From Methylosinus sp. C49 (GTDB taxonomy: Bacteria; Pseudomonadota; Alphaproteobacteria; Rhizobiales; Beijerinckiaceae): a stretch of 64,000 nt of DNA. Numbering within the stretch: the first letter of the stretch is position 1; every line of letters starts with the position of its first letter. Made by a program: the position numbers and the translations under genes. Location: NCBI RefSeq assembly GCF_009936375.1, contig NZ_AP022335.1, forward strand, positions 1-64,000. Reading direction: 5' to 3'. A model generated the notes under the pieces. That model did not search any database and was not told where the DNA came from. It saw only the letters and a program-made list of their open reading frames with translations. Below are positions 1 through 8,767 of the stretch, piece after piece.

Positions 1-167
1 CGGCGGATTTGGCGAATGGCGCGCTGGTCCAGCTGGATTTGGCCGAAATGATCGTCGGCTCCGAGATGACCATGTCGGCAGTCTACCGAAAGGATTCCCC
101 GCCCGGCCCGGCCGGCCGTTGGCTCATCGAGCGTCTGAGCCGGATCGACGAGAAGGACTGCGACTGA
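1..167 (+). CDS. LysR-family transcriptional regulator, C-terminal fragment (cut by window edge)
   Basis: An open frame enters from the left edge (first full codon at 3) and stops with TGA at 165-167, giving 54 residues. It reads as the last strands and helix of a LysR substrate-binding domain: a hydrophobic strand (GALVQLDLAEM), then the typical AVYRKDSPPGPAGRWLIERL run, in which a Tyr/Arg strand end is followed by a final helix. The N-terminal helix-turn-helix is outside the window, so the target genes cannot be told. It may control a divergent or downstream gene beyond the edge. Family assignment rests on the C-terminal pattern only. Confidence 0.6.
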   Translation, partial: ADLANGALVQLDLAEMIVGSEMTMSAVYRKDSPPGPAGRWLIERLSRIDEKDCD

Positions 168-393
168 ACGGATGGCGACGGCGGAGAGACTTCTGGCCGG
201 CGCGGCGACGAAATCTTCTCGTGGGCCTACGGGAAGAGAATTTCATCCGTTTTGGCGTCACGCTCGCCTCGTCGATCGACAGCGTCCGTGCCGATCGCTT
301 CCTCCAGATCGATATAGGGGATGACGATGGCGCCAGACGTGTCTCTGTGGACGGTCGCTATTCCGCCAGCGCAGTTGGTGAGGATACCGCGCC

Positions 394-1050
394 TCAGTAA
401 GCTACGCCGATCTGCGCCCGATGGCGTGTAGGGTTTTCGATCTCGTCGAGCACGGCGCGGGCAAAATCGATTCCGCTGATCGCCGACTTGCCGTTCTCGT
501 CGAAAAGCGCAACCTCATCGCCGACACGATAATGGCCGAGATCCTCGCCCGGCGTCCAGGCCGAGAATTCCAGACCGGGAGAGACGAACAACCAGTCGAC
601 GCCGGTCGCGTCGGTGAGAAGGTTGTTCAGAACATCGAGATTCTCCTTTGCTTCGGCGACGATCTCCGCCGGAATTTCGGAAGAAAAGCTCTCGACCTCC
701 AGCATGCGCGGCGCGCCGGGCGTGCGCCGCAGACACGAGAAGCCGCCGACCAGAACGAGACGCGCGCCTGCATCGGCAACTTGCCTTGCGAGCTGACCAT
801 AGGTTTTGGCGAGAGCGCCGACGTTGGCGCCGCGCGGCGATAGCGCGCCGATGACGACATCGGCGCCGACGATCGCCGAGCCGATATCAGCCACGTTCGA
901 CGTGAAATAAGTGACGCTCTCTATCCGTTCGGCTGGCGTCGAGCGGCTGACCGAACTCACGGTATGGCCGCGCTTCGCGGCCTCGCGCGCGATGGCCGAG
1001 CCAGCATAGCCGGTGCCGCCAATGACGATGATTTTCTTCTGTGTGGTCAA
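394..1050 (-). CDS. NAD(P)H-binding oxidoreductase (NmrA/YwnB-like Rossmann protein)
   Basis: The protein has 218 residues if it starts at the TTG at 1050, which sits 7 bases after an AAAGGA ribosome site and directly before the KKIIVIGGTGYAGSAIAREA Rossmann strand. The longer in-frame extension up to 1296 would run into the divergent regulator and lacks family-like sequence. The GGTGYAGS glycine motif binds the dinucleotide. The rest follows the short atypical SDR pattern of NAD(P)-dependent epimerase-like proteins (GADVVIGALSPRG; LVLVGGFSCLRR). It is divergent from an HxlR regulator, a common pairing in which the regulator controls a quinone or aldehyde reductase. The substrate cannot be deduced. 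Confidence 0.75.
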   Translation of the reverse strand: MTTQKKIIVIGGTGYAGSAIAREAAKRGHTVSSVSRSTPAERIESVTYFTSNVADIGSAIVGADVVIGALSPRGANVGALAKTYGQLARQVADAGARLVLVGGFSCLRRTPGAPRMLEVESFSSEIPAEIVAEAKENLDVLNNLLTDATGVDWLFVSPGLEFSAWTPGEDLGHYRVGDEVALFDENGKSAISGIDFARAVLDEIENPTRHRAQIGVAY

Positions 1051-1249
1051 GCAAATATCCTTTTCTCTCGAGCCGAATCCGCCGCTCTCGCTCGGTGACA
1101 GGGCAATTTCAACGCGTGCGGGCGGAGGTCCCAACTCAGATCGTGGTCTGTATTTGTTACCTAGTCTAATAACGGGTGACAGCGCTCGCAAGGAGGCATA
1201 TTTTTCTGACCAAGTCAGGAGAATGTGATCTTCCGTGGAGAGGGCTCGG

Positions 1250-1654
1250 ATGACCGGATCGCGAGGATTGTTGCCGCCTGGCGGCGTGGATTTCAATCAG
1301 CCCTGCGTGGTGCGGGATGTGGTGGACCGAGTGGGTGACCGTTGGAGCATGCTGGTGCTGGCTCATTTGGCCGACATGCCGCAACGGTTCAATGCGCTGC
1401 ACCGCGCCATCGGCGATATCTCGAAACAGGTGCTGTCGCGGACGTTGCGACGATTGGAGGAAGACGGGTTCGTCAGCCGCACCGTGCATGACGTGACGCC
1501 CCCGCAGGTCGAATATGCGCTGACCGAAATGGGATCGTCCTTCCTGGAACCATTGCGGGCGCTGATCGGCTGGGCCGAGGCGCATCATCAGGCGATTGTC
1601 GCGGCCCGTGAGAATTTTGGAGCCGCGCAAAAGGCCGGAGCCACTCGCAGTTGA
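1250..1654 (+). CDS. HxlR-family winged-helix transcriptional regulator
   Basis: The protein has 134 residues from ATG 1250, preceded by GGAGAGGG; a GTG at 1235 is an alternative start. It shows the HxlR layout: an N-terminal Cys in the QPCVVRDVVDRVGDRWSML helix, a winged helix (FNALHRAIGDISKQVLSRTLRRLEEDGFVSR), the wing VTPPQVEYALTEMG and a C-terminal dimerisation helix. In several HxlR proteins the N-terminal Cys senses electrophiles or oxidants (family knowledge). It probably regulates the divergent oxidoreductase. The 200-bp shared intergenic region holds an imperfect dyad (GTTACC...TAATAAC) near 1157-1175 that could be its operator. Confidence 0.85.
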   Translation: MTGSRGLLPPGGVDFNQPCVVRDVVDRVGDRWSMLVLAHLADMPQRFNALHRAIGDISKQVLSRTLRRLEEDGFVSRTVHDVTPPQVEYALTEMGSSFLEPLRALIGWAEAHHQAIVAARENFGAAQKAGATRS

Positions 1655-1963
1655 GAGTTTGCTCGGCACGGGTCCGGAACTTCCTTCTCACGAAAGCACG
1701 AGCGAGCGAGTGATGCAGGGTTTCCGATCGTGGCGACAGCGACCACGCTAATGGATCGAGCCGAGCGACCGTGAATACGTCGCGGCGTCGCACCAGCGAC
1801 AGCGCCTTGGCCAGCTCCGGCTGTCACGTCGCCCTTACCTTCGCGTTTGTCATGTTTCTCGAGCGGCATGCATTTCAATACGCGAGCGTGGCGACGGCGC
1901 TCGGCACATAGGAATGGGCCGAAGGCGTCGGCGCCGACTTCTCGGTGGATTTTCGCACCGTCT
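1655..1963. other. No supported gene
   Basis: This 309-base stretch lies between the HxlR gene and the end of a decayed TonB receptor. Both strands contain short open frames only. A plus-strand frame around 1822-1910 encodes a hydrophobic peptide (ALTFAFVMFLERHAF) that stops and has no clear start. It could be debris of a membrane protein, but I could not assign it. Confidence 0.4.
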
Positions 1964-2815
1964 TCAAAAGTCGACGCTGGTCGACAGCAAAAAGCGGCGC
2001 GGCGCGCCCGAGGACAGATAGGCGCCGCCGGCCGGGGCGGCGGCCTGCCAATAGCTCCTGTCGAATGCGTTCTCCACATTGAGGCGGATAATGACCGGGA
2101 CGCCATATGATGCGAATTTGTAGCGCATGCCGAAATCGAAACGCGCCCAATCCGGGATTTGTTGAGTGTTGGCGATGTCGACATATTGGCTGCCGGTATA
2201 GATGACGCGCCCCGACAGGGTCAGGCCGGCGACGAAGGGCGTGTCCCATTCCCCGCCGAGATTGAGCTGCACATGGGGCGTCCCTGTCGCCACATTGCCA
2301 TTGTAGGCGCCTTTGGCCGTCTTGGTGAGGACGCCGTCGAGAAAAGTCAGACCGCCGAGAAGGCGGACCGCATCGGTCAATTGCCCATAGCTGTTGAGCT
2401 CGACGCCGCGATTGCGCTGCGCGCCGTCGGCGGAATAAGTGTTGGTCACGCTATTGGCCAAGCCGCTCGGCTGCGTGATCTCGAACCAGGAGACAGCGCT
2501 GATGACGCGACCCCAATCCACCTTGACGCCCAGCTCATATTGCGTCGAGATGTAAGGCGGCAAAATCTCCCCGGCGTTGACGTAATTCGACGCGACGACC
2601 GCGCCCTGCTGCAATCCCTGGATATAATTGCCGTAAAAGGAGATGTTCTGCGCGGGCTTGAGCACCAGTCCGACGGCGGGGCTGAGAGCGCTCTTCTGGT
2701 ATCGCGACGTGATCGCTCGCTATGGCGCCGTCGAAGATCAGATCGAAGCCCGTGGTGCGCGAGAAGGCGACAATGGCGCTCGACAGCGTAACCGCCGCTA
2801 GGATGCGTCGCGTTA
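1964..2815 (-). pseudogene. TonB-dependent receptor, 5'-truncated and frameshifted barrel remnant
   Basis: The long frame 1964-2665 and its upstream continuation encode the last third of a siderophore-type TonB receptor barrel: YQKSALSPAVGLVLKPAQNI, then FYGNYIQGLQQG, ELGVKVDWG, a late plug-facing strand set, and the terminal aromatic strand ending RRFLLSTSVDF. Near 2718 the frame shifts by one base; the other frame continues upstream as AFSRTTGFDLIFDGAI, which fits the preceding strand. Signal peptide, STN and plug are missing. It lies directly downstream of an intact receptor on the same strand. The C-terminal strand pattern is paralogous but clearly different from that receptor, so it is the decayed remains of a second receptor rather than a recent duplicate. 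Confidence 0.7.
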
Positions 2816-2834
2816 CCCCATTCGACGTCTCCCG

Positions 2835-2858
2835 AGAGCGAGCCTTCAGGCTCGCTCT
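2835..2858 (-). terminator. Hairpin after the TonB receptor gene
   Basis: An 11-bp perfect inverted repeat (agagcgagcct / aggctcgctct) with a 2-base centre lies 34 bases after the receptor stop at 2892. There is no U-tract on the minus strand (a short TTT follows on the plus strand), so termination is likely but not certain. Confidence 0.55.
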
Positions 2859-2891
2859 TTCCGCCCGCCGGCTCGAAAAATCGTCAGGTCG

Positions 2892-5351
2892 TCAGAACTG
2901 CACGGCAGCCGAGAATGCGACCATGCGCGGCGCGCCGAGGTAATAGGCGTTGGCCCAATACGCATTGTTGGTGACGTTGCTCGCATTCACGCGGAAAGTT
3001 ACGGGCCGCTCCATGACCGTCGTCTCATAGCGCGCGCCGAGGTCGAGTGTTGTGTAGCTGGGCAGACGATCGGTGTTGGCGGCGTTGCCCCATTGCTCGC
3101 CGGTGTGGAAGATTCCGGCGACGAAGGTCAGGCCCGGGATCGGCAGCGAATATTCGGAATAGAGCTTGGCCGTGAAATTGGCCACATTGATCGGGTCCTT
3201 GCCGTCATAGGCGCCGCCGCTGATCTTGGCGCCGAGCACGGTGAGGCCGCCATAGATCGCCAGCTCGGGGATCGGCTTGCCGCTGACGGCGAGCTCGAAG
3301 CCTTTGTGGCGCTGGAGGCCGTCCTGAGTATAGGTGTTGCTGCTATTGGTGACCTCATAGGCTTTCTCGATATCGAAGAGAGCCGTGGTCAGCAGCACGC
3401 CGCCGACTTCCGCCTTCACGCCCAGCTCCTTCTGTTTGCTGATCATGGGCGGCATGATGGCATAGGCGTTGGCCGCGGTGGAGGGCGCTCGCCCGCCCGT
3501 CTCGAGCCCTTCGATATAAGAGCCGTAGAAGGTGACCGAAGGAATGGGCTTGAACATCAAGGACGCGGACGGCGCGTTGTACGATCGCTCGTAATCCGCC
3601 TGCGTCCTCGCGCCCGAGACGTTGAAGGTCTGCGTCCTGATCGTGCTGCGATTGACGCCGAGCAGAGCCGACCATTGCGAGCCGAACTTGATCTCGTCGC
3701 CAATCAGCAAGTTCTCATTCGACGTCTTGTTGTTGTAGTATGGCGAGACATTTTCCGACACTGTGGTGAGCAGCTGGAATGCGGGCTCGGGCACGAAGGT
3801 CGGCCCCGTCATGGAATACGGACCCACATAGCCCGTGCTGGGGGAGTAAGTCGTGTTCCAGTTCGTGGTCGAATACCTGTAGTATCCGGCAGTCACCTTA
3901 TGCGTCAGCGGCCCCGTGTCGAAGCCGATGTCGGCGAGCAGTTGCTCGCCCTCGTCGCGGAACCTCGTCGCGCCGGAGCGCTGGCGCAGCTGTCTGTAGA
4001 CGCCCGCGGCGGTCACGTAATTCATCGTGTGATCCTGCACGGGACGGTCGATGTCGCTGAGCGCGCCGGCGGCGCGTAGCGTCACATTGTCGAAGGGCGT
4101 ATAGGTCAGCTTGGCGATCAGATTGGCGGACGAGAACTCGTCCTGGATCCACGTCTGCGACCAATTCTTGGACGGGTTTGGCATCACGCTGTGCGGCACG
4201 GCGTGGTACCAATAGGAATTCGGGCTGGTCGTCTTGTAATGGTTATGCACCCCATTGAACTCGAGCAGCAGTCTGTCGGCGACTTGCCAATCGAGCGCGC
4301 CGCTGACCAGGAAGCGGTCGATCTTCTGATAATCGATGGGCGTGCCGCCGTCCTGCTTGACGATGTTGAGGCGATAGCCGAGGCTTCCGGCGTCGTCGAC
4401 GCGTCCGCCGAAGTCGCCATGCACGTAATATTGATCGCCGCCATAATTGCCCAGGGTCAATTGATTGAAGCGCTCGATCGTCGGGCGCTTGTAGACGTAA
4501 TTGATCATGCCGGCCGGAGACGCGGCTCCATACATGAATCCGGCGAGGCCGCTCAGAACCTCGACACGCTCCTTGTCTTCCAGCACCTGGACGAAATTGG
4601 TCGCGCGGCGCAAGCCGTCCTCGGCGCGTTCGCTGGTGTTGAAGCCGCGGATCGTCGCCACCGGCGTCCAGCCGGCGCCTTGCGGGGCGATGGTGCGGGT
4701 GAAGGGATTGAGCTTGAAGACATCGTCAGGCGACATGGCCTGAATGTTGCGGATCAGCTCCTGCGACGTCACGGAAACCGAGAAGGGCGTATCCAGCAAA
4801 GAACGGCGGCCCAGCGCTCCGAGCGAGGAAACCGATTTGACCCGATAGCCGTCCGCGGCCTTGCCCTCGGACGCCAGAGAGTGGTTCGCCGGCGCTTCGG
4901 CGCCCACATCGATCGGATCGAGCGGCACCGCGCCATCCGGCGCTTCGGTCGCGAGCGCGAGCGGACTCGGCCGTTCTATCGTCACCGTGTCGGCCGCTGT
5001 GACATGATACGAGACGCCTGAGCCGGCGAGGATCCGCGCGAGCGCTTGCAGCGGCGTCGCCGTGCCTTTGACGCCGGGCGAATTGAGTCCGCGCAGCTCG
5101 CTCGTGCGATAGGCGATCTGCATTCCGGATTGGTCGGCGAATTGCCGTAGCGCGGTCGAGAGGGATTGCGGCGCGATGTCGAAGTCTCGCGATTGCGCGG
5201 CGGATTGGGCGACGGCCGGCGCGATGCCTGCGGCGTCGACGATTCCCGCGCTCAGCATCGTCGTCGCCAGCAGCGTCGCGGCGCGTCCTGCGCGAGCGCT
5301 TCGGCGCGTCTCTCCACGCCGTTCATTTCCTGCCGACATGATTGCCCCCAT
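2892..5351 (-). CDS. TonB-dependent outer-membrane receptor/transducer with STN domain (MbnT-like candidate)
   Basis: The protein has 819 residues; ATG 5339 (residue 5), 6 bases after GGGGG, is an equally good start. Order: signal peptide ending near AVAQS (about 45-50), STN signalling domain (about 57-110: IAPQSLSTALRQFADQSGMQ), a linker, a TonB-box/plug region (GRRSLLDTPFSVSVTSQELI; the plug consensus IRGFN), and a 22-strand-type barrel ending in a terminal Phe (AFSAAVQF). The STN domain and the adjacent FecR-like and FecI-like genes mark it as a surface-signalling receptor that both imports a metal chelate and induces transcription. In methanobactin producers this trio is named mbnI-mbnR-mbnT. 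The ligand here is unproven and could be any siderophore. Confidence 0.85.
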   Translation of the reverse strand: MGAIMSAGNERRGETRRSARAGRAATLLATTMLSAGIVDAAGIAPAVAQSAAQSRDFDIAPQSLSTALRQFADQSGMQIAYRTSELRGLNSPGVKGTATPLQALARILAGSGVSYHVTAADTVTIERPSPLALATEAPDGAVPLDPIDVGAEAPANHSLASEGKAADGYRVKSVSSLGALGRRSLLDTPFSVSVTSQELIRNIQAMSPDDVFKLNPFTRTIAPQGAGWTPVATIRGFNTSERAEDGLRRATNFVQVLEDKERVEVLSGLAGFMYGAASPAGMINYVYKRPTIERFNQLTLGNYGGDQYYVHGDFGGRVDDAGSLGYRLNIVKQDGGTPIDYQKIDRFLVSGALDWQVADRLLLEFNGVHNHYKTTSPNSYWYHAVPHSVMPNPSKNWSQTWIQDEFSSANLIAKLTYTPFDNVTLRAAGALSDIDRPVQDHTMNYVTAAGVYRQLRQRSGATRFRDEGEQLLADIGFDTGPLTHKVTAGYYRYSTTNWNTTYSPSTGYVGPYSMTGPTFVPEPAFQLLTTVSENVSPYYNNKTSNENLLIGDEIKFGSQWSALLGVNRSTIRTQTFNVSGARTQADYERSYNAPSASLMFKPIPSVTFYGSYIEGLETGGRAPSTAANAYAIMPPMISKQKELGVKAEVGGVLLTTALFDIEKAYEVTNSSNTYTQDGLQRHKGFELAVSGKPIPELAIYGGLTVLGAKISGGAYDGKDPINVANFTAKLYSEYSLPIPGLTFVAGIFHTGEQWGNAANTDRLPSYTTLDLGARYETTVMERPVTFRVNASNVTNNAYWANAYYLGAPRMVAFSAAVQF

Positions 5352-5463
5352 TGTCGTTTTTCATGCGGGCGGCTGCTTCGCGCGCCCTTCACAGGAGAGA
5401 CGCGCGAGGGGGCGCTCCACCTTAAGATAAAGCGCGCGATCTTTTCGGCAGATGAGAAGTCTT

Positions 5464-6453
5464 CTAACCGACGAGGATCATCACGCCGGGAATGCGCCGC
5501 GCCGTGAGGCCTTGCGTCCGCGCGAGCGCTGCGACGGCGGCGCCCGCCTGACGGATCGAGACGATCGCGCTGACCGGATCCTGCGCGCGGCTGCGATTGG
5601 TCAGCACGATCGGCTCGGGCACATAGCGTCCGAGCTCGGCCAGCGCGTCGGCGAAAGGCCGGCCGTCGAAAATCACCCGGCCGGATCGCCAGGCGAGTGT
5701 CTGCTCGATATCGACGACGACGGGCGGCCCAGGCGCGCGGCCGCGAACATAGCGCGTCTGCCGACCCTCTCCAATCTCGAGCGCGGAGAGTCGCGACATC
5801 GGCGGCGCATCGGCCGCGGTCGGACAGAACACCAGCGCCGTGCCGCGCGCGACGGTGACGGTCGCCGCACCGCCTAGCGCCCGCATGGAGAAAGCGGCGT
5901 CGACGGCGTCGGCGCCCCCGTCCAGAGCCGCGACGCGAAACGGCGCGTCGCCGCCCGGAACGATGTCGAACAGAGCTTCCCCTCGCAACAATTCGACGAG
6001 GCGCAGGCCCGGACGAAAGCGAAGCGCCAAAGCGCTGTCGGTGTCGAGCGTGACGCGCGTGCCGTCGGGAAGCGAAAACTCCGCCTGCTCGCCGACCGCC
6101 GTCCGATAATCCGCCGTCAGCAGCAGCTCTATTTTCGGCGCGGCAACCGCGGCGATCGATGCGGCGGCGGCGGCGCCCGTCAGCACGGCGCGCCGTCCCA
6201 AGCGTCTTTGCGCCGGCGGGGCCGGAAGGCGATCCGCGCGCGGATCGACGGCGTCGAGTTGCCGCCAGAACTCCCGCTCACGGGAAAAGGCGCGCGCATG
6301 CTCGTGGGAGGCTTCGCGCCACGCCTTGAATCGCGCCAGCTCGGCGTCGGTCATGTTTCCGGAGGCGAGACGGACGACCCAATCACGCGCATCTTTCGCA
6401 GCGCGATCGCCGACGGCCTTTTCTTTTCCGCTCTCGTCCATGATCTCGCGCAT
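5464..6453 (-). CDS. FecR-family anti-sigma regulator (MbnR-like candidate)
   Basis: The protein has 329 residues. The cytoplasmic N-terminus has the FecR anti-sigma helix pattern (DWVVRLASGNMTDAELARFKAW; HARAFSREREFW), followed by one membrane segment at about 88-105 (AVLTGAAAAASIAAVAAP). The periplasmic FecR domain has YRTAVGEQAEFSLPDGTRV and LRLVELLRGEALFDI, and the C-terminal region ends with a DUF4974/STN-like fold (FDGRPFADALAELGRY). It would pass the ligand-bound state of the TonB receptor to the ECF sigma factor. It sits between receptor and sigma on the same strand, with gaps of about 115 bases on each side. Confidence 0.88.
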   Translation of the reverse strand: MREIMDESGKEKAVGDRAAKDARDWVVRLASGNMTDAELARFKAWREASHEHARAFSREREFWRQLDAVDPRADRLPAPPAQRRLGRRAVLTGAAAAASIAAVAAPKIELLLTADYRTAVGEQAEFSLPDGTRVTLDTDSALALRFRPGLRLVELLRGEALFDIVPGGDAPFRVAALDGGADAVDAAFSMRALGGAATVTVARGTALVFCPTAADAPPMSRLSALEIGEGRQTRYVRGRAPGPPVVVDIEQTLAWRSGRVIFDGRPFADALAELGRYVPEPIVLTNRSRAQDPVSAIVSIRQAGAAVAALARTQGLTARRIPGVMILVG

Positions 6454-6570
6454 CGCAGTCGGGGGGCGATCGCAGTCGCGAGCCGAGACCGCCCATTGGA
6501 GCGTTTCTACCCTAAAGACGCGCGAGACGGCGTCCGCTCCGACCTCCGAAGAAGAATATTTTTTAAAAAA

Positions 6571-7116
6571 TCAGTCCGGCAGGTGCTGGCGCATGCCGGA
6601 CAAATGCTCGAGCGCGCGACGGATGTGATAATAGACGGTCGAGTCGGAGATGCGCAGCTCCGACGCGATCTCGCGATGCGTCTTGCCCTCGAACCGATTC
6701 ATCAGAAAGACGCGCCGCGTCTGCTCGGGCAAAGCGTCGATCGCCGCGGCGAGCATGTCGGCCGCCTCGCGTCCGATCAATATGCGCTCGGGCGAAAGCT
6801 CGTCCTCCGTATCGAACAAGAGCTCGCGAATTTCCGCGTCGATGGAGCGGCGCCGGCGATCCTTGCGCAGATAATCCAGCGCCGTGTTGCGAGCGACGCT
6901 GCGAACGAAGGCGGCCGGATCGTCGATGGCGCCCTCGGCCCCACGCTGCGCCAGCTTCAGCCAGGTGTCCTGCATGACATCTGTCGCCTCGGCGGCTTTC
7001 ATGCGGCTTTGGATGGTCGCCTCGATCCGCGACCGCTCGGCGCCGAAGACGCTCAGAAGCCGCGTGAGGGGAAGCCGCTTGACCATGACGGAAGACGCCG
7101 GACGCCGACATGCCAA
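6571..7116 (-). CDS. FecI-like ECF RNA polymerase sigma factor (MbnI-like candidate)
   Basis: The protein has 181 residues (ATG 7086 is an alternative start). Region 2 is seen as AEATDVMQDTWLKLAQR and the DPAAFVRSVARNTALDYLRKDRRR helix. Region 4 is LAAAIDALPEQTRRVFLMNRFEGKTHREIASELRISDSTV with its recognition helix and the following YYHIRRALEHL. This is the iron/copper-chelate ECF class that works with FecR and an STN-type TonB receptor. The three genes run sigma, anti-sigma, receptor. Since the sigma factor next to mbnA is broken, this intact one is a candidate activator of the methanobactin operon; that is inference. Confidence 0.88.
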   Translation of the reverse strand: MACRRPASSVMVKRLPLTRLLSVFGAERSRIEATIQSRMKAAEATDVMQDTWLKLAQRGAEGAIDDPAAFVRSVARNTALDYLRKDRRRRSIDAEIRELLFDTEDELSPERILIGREAADMLAAAIDALPEQTRRVFLMNRFEGKTHREIASELRISDSTVYYHIRRALEHLSGMRQHLPD

Positions 7117-7275
7117 CGCCTGACGCTCTCTCGCAAACCACAGGCTGACGCTTCATTTCGTATTCCCTCGCAAATCGACCGACAAGCCGTAATGATTGGA
7201 TCTCTTCCAAGGTGATCCGAATTTGTTTTTGGTCGAATGAGAAAATTAGTCGCTTCGAACGTCTCGATGTCAGGA

Positions 7276-7316
7276 GCGCTCCCGCGTTATCGCCGCAGGC
7301 GATAACGCGGGAGCGC
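7276..7316. repeat. 19-bp perfect inverted repeat between sigma gene and PepSY gene
   Basis: The arms gcgctcccgcgttatcgcc (7276-7294) and its exact complement (7298-7316) are separated by gca. A run of five T follows at 7321-7325 on the plus strand. It lies in the divergent region, 46 bases before the PepSY start. It could be a terminator/attenuator for plus-strand transcripts or a cruciform operator. A stem of this length is much longer than the other hairpins in the window. Confidence 0.7.
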
Positions 7317-7361
7317 CGGATTTTTCGTCGAGAGCGCTCGAACGCGCGCCATGAGGCCGAC

Positions 7362-8528
7362 ATGACCCTGAAGACATTGCGGTTCTGGTCCGTCACGCAC
7401 AAATGGACGAGCCTGGTCTGCACGCTTTTCCTTCTCGTCATCTGCCTGACCGGCCTGCCGCTGATCTTTCACGAGGAGATCGGCGATTGGCTTTCGGACG
7501 ATCCGCCCTATGCGATCCTGCCCGCCGATGCGCCGCGCGCGAATCTCGACACGCTGGTCGACGCCGCGCTCGCCCGTTACCGCGGCGAGATTGTCCGCTC
7601 GATGTTCGTCGACGACGATGAGCCCAAGGTCGTCGTCACGCTGGCGCCATCAATGGATGCGGAGCCGCGGGAGAATCATTGGCTGAGATTCGACGCCCGC
7701 ACCGGCGAGCTGCTGAAGGACGGCATCGCGACGCGCGACCAGCTGACCTTCATGCGGGTGATGCTGCGCTTGCACGTCGATGTCTTCGCGGGGCTTCCCG
7801 GCGGGCTGTTCCTCGGCTTCATGGGGCTGCTGTTCGTCGTCGCCCTCGTGTCGGGCATCGTGCTCTATGCGCCGTTCATGAGCAAGCTCGATTTCGGCGC
7901 GCTGCGGTGGCGACGAAATTCGCGCATCCTCTGGCTCGATCTGCACAATCTTCTCGGCGTGGCGACGCTCGCATGGGCGCTCGCGGTCGGCGCCACCGGG
8001 GTCGTCAATGAGCTGTCCCGGCCTTTGTTCCTGCTCTGGCAGGCGACCGATGTCGCGGCGATATTGGCTCCCTATCAGGGCAAGGCGCCGCCGGTCCGGC
8101 TGAGCCCCGTCCAGGCGGCCTTCGACAAGGTTCGCGAGGCCTTGCCGAACCGAATGCTCATCAGCATCATCTTTCCGACCACGCGCCTCGGCAGCCCGCA
8201 TCATTACGTGATCTGGACCAAAGGCGACACGCCTTTGACCTCGCGCCTGTTTCAGCCGGCGCTGATCGACGCCGCGAGCGGGGAGCTCACGATCGTCGCC
8301 GAGCTGCCCTGGTATCTGAAGGCGCTCGAGATCTCTCGCCCCCTGCATTTCGGCGACTACGCCGGCATGCCGCTCAAGATCATCTGGGCCATCCTCGATG
8401 TGGCGTCGGTCGTCGTCATCGGCGGCGGGCTCTATCTCTGGGCGGCGCGCCGCCGGACGCCGGTCTCCTCGCGCCTCGCCGAAGCGCAGTCGGACGCATT
8501 GGACACAGCGCCGGAGGCCGCCGAATGA
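7362..8528 (+). CDS. PepSY-associated membrane protein (siderophore/iron reductase-like)
   Basis: The protein has 388 residues from ATG 7362; the longer open frame from 7212 crosses the large hairpin and is rejected. Four membrane segments are visible: about 14-38 (TSLVCTLFLLVICLTGLPLIF), 145-170 (FLGFMGLLFVVALVSGIVLY), about 195-215 (NLLGVATLAWALAVGATGVV) and 345-365. Conserved PepSY_TM features are HKWTSLVCT and the histidines LRLHVDVFAGLPG and WLDLHNLLGV, which in this family may ligate haem. Such proteins sit beside TonB receptors and are thought to release metal from imported chelates. It is divergent from the sigma/anti-sigma/receptor set and overlaps the next gene by 4 bases. Confidence 0.85.
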   Translation: MTLKTLRFWSVTHKWTSLVCTLFLLVICLTGLPLIFHEEIGDWLSDDPPYAILPADAPRANLDTLVDAALARYRGEIVRSMFVDDDEPKVVVTLAPSMDAEPRENHWLRFDARTGELLKDGIATRDQLTFMRVMLRLHVDVFAGLPGGLFLGFMGLLFVVALVSGIVLYAPFMSKLDFGALRWRRNSRILWLDLHNLLGVATLAWALAVGATGVVNELSRPLFLLWQATDVAAILAPYQGKAPPVRLSPVQAAFDKVREALPNRMLISIIFPTTRLGSPHHYVIWTKGDTPLTSRLFQPALIDAASGELTIVAELPWYLKALEISRPLHFGDYAGMPLKIIWAILDVASVVVIGGGLYLWAARRRTPVSSRLAEAQSDALDTAPEAAE

Positions 8529-8767
8529 AATCCGCGACCCTGTTCCCGCGAGAGAAGAGCCTGCGTGAGATTTTCGCCATCCCTCTCACCCTCGCCGCGC
8601 TGACCGTCTTTGCCCTGCTCGCCGCGTTGCTCGGCGACGGCGATCTGTGGCGCTGTCTCGCCTGGGCCGCGCTCTTTGCGCCGATTGCCGTCATACTACG
8701 TCATGCGGCCTTCGGCGGCGCGCGACGAGAGCGAGCCGCTCGGAAGCGTCCGAGGGAGCGGGCATGA
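8525..8767 (+). CDS. Small two-helix membrane protein coupled to the PepSY gene
   Basis: The protein has 80 residues, and its ATG overlaps the PepSY stop (ATGA). Two hydrophobic segments (about 18-36 and 43-60) are followed by a basic tail (RRERAARKRPRERA), which places the C-terminus in the cytoplasm. Small proteins of this kind often follow PepSY_TM genes at iron-uptake loci. Its function is unknown; it is probably an accessory to the PepSY protein. Confidence 0.7.
   Translation: MKSATLFPREKSLREIFAIPLTLAALTVFALLAALLGDGDLWRCLAWAALFAPIAVILRHAAFGGARRERAARKRPRERA

Noticed and set aside
1157-1175. Imperfect dyad GTTACC...TAATAAC between the oxidoreductase and HxlR genes
   Set aside because: Possible HxlR operator, but the arms are short and imperfect, so not listed as a feature.
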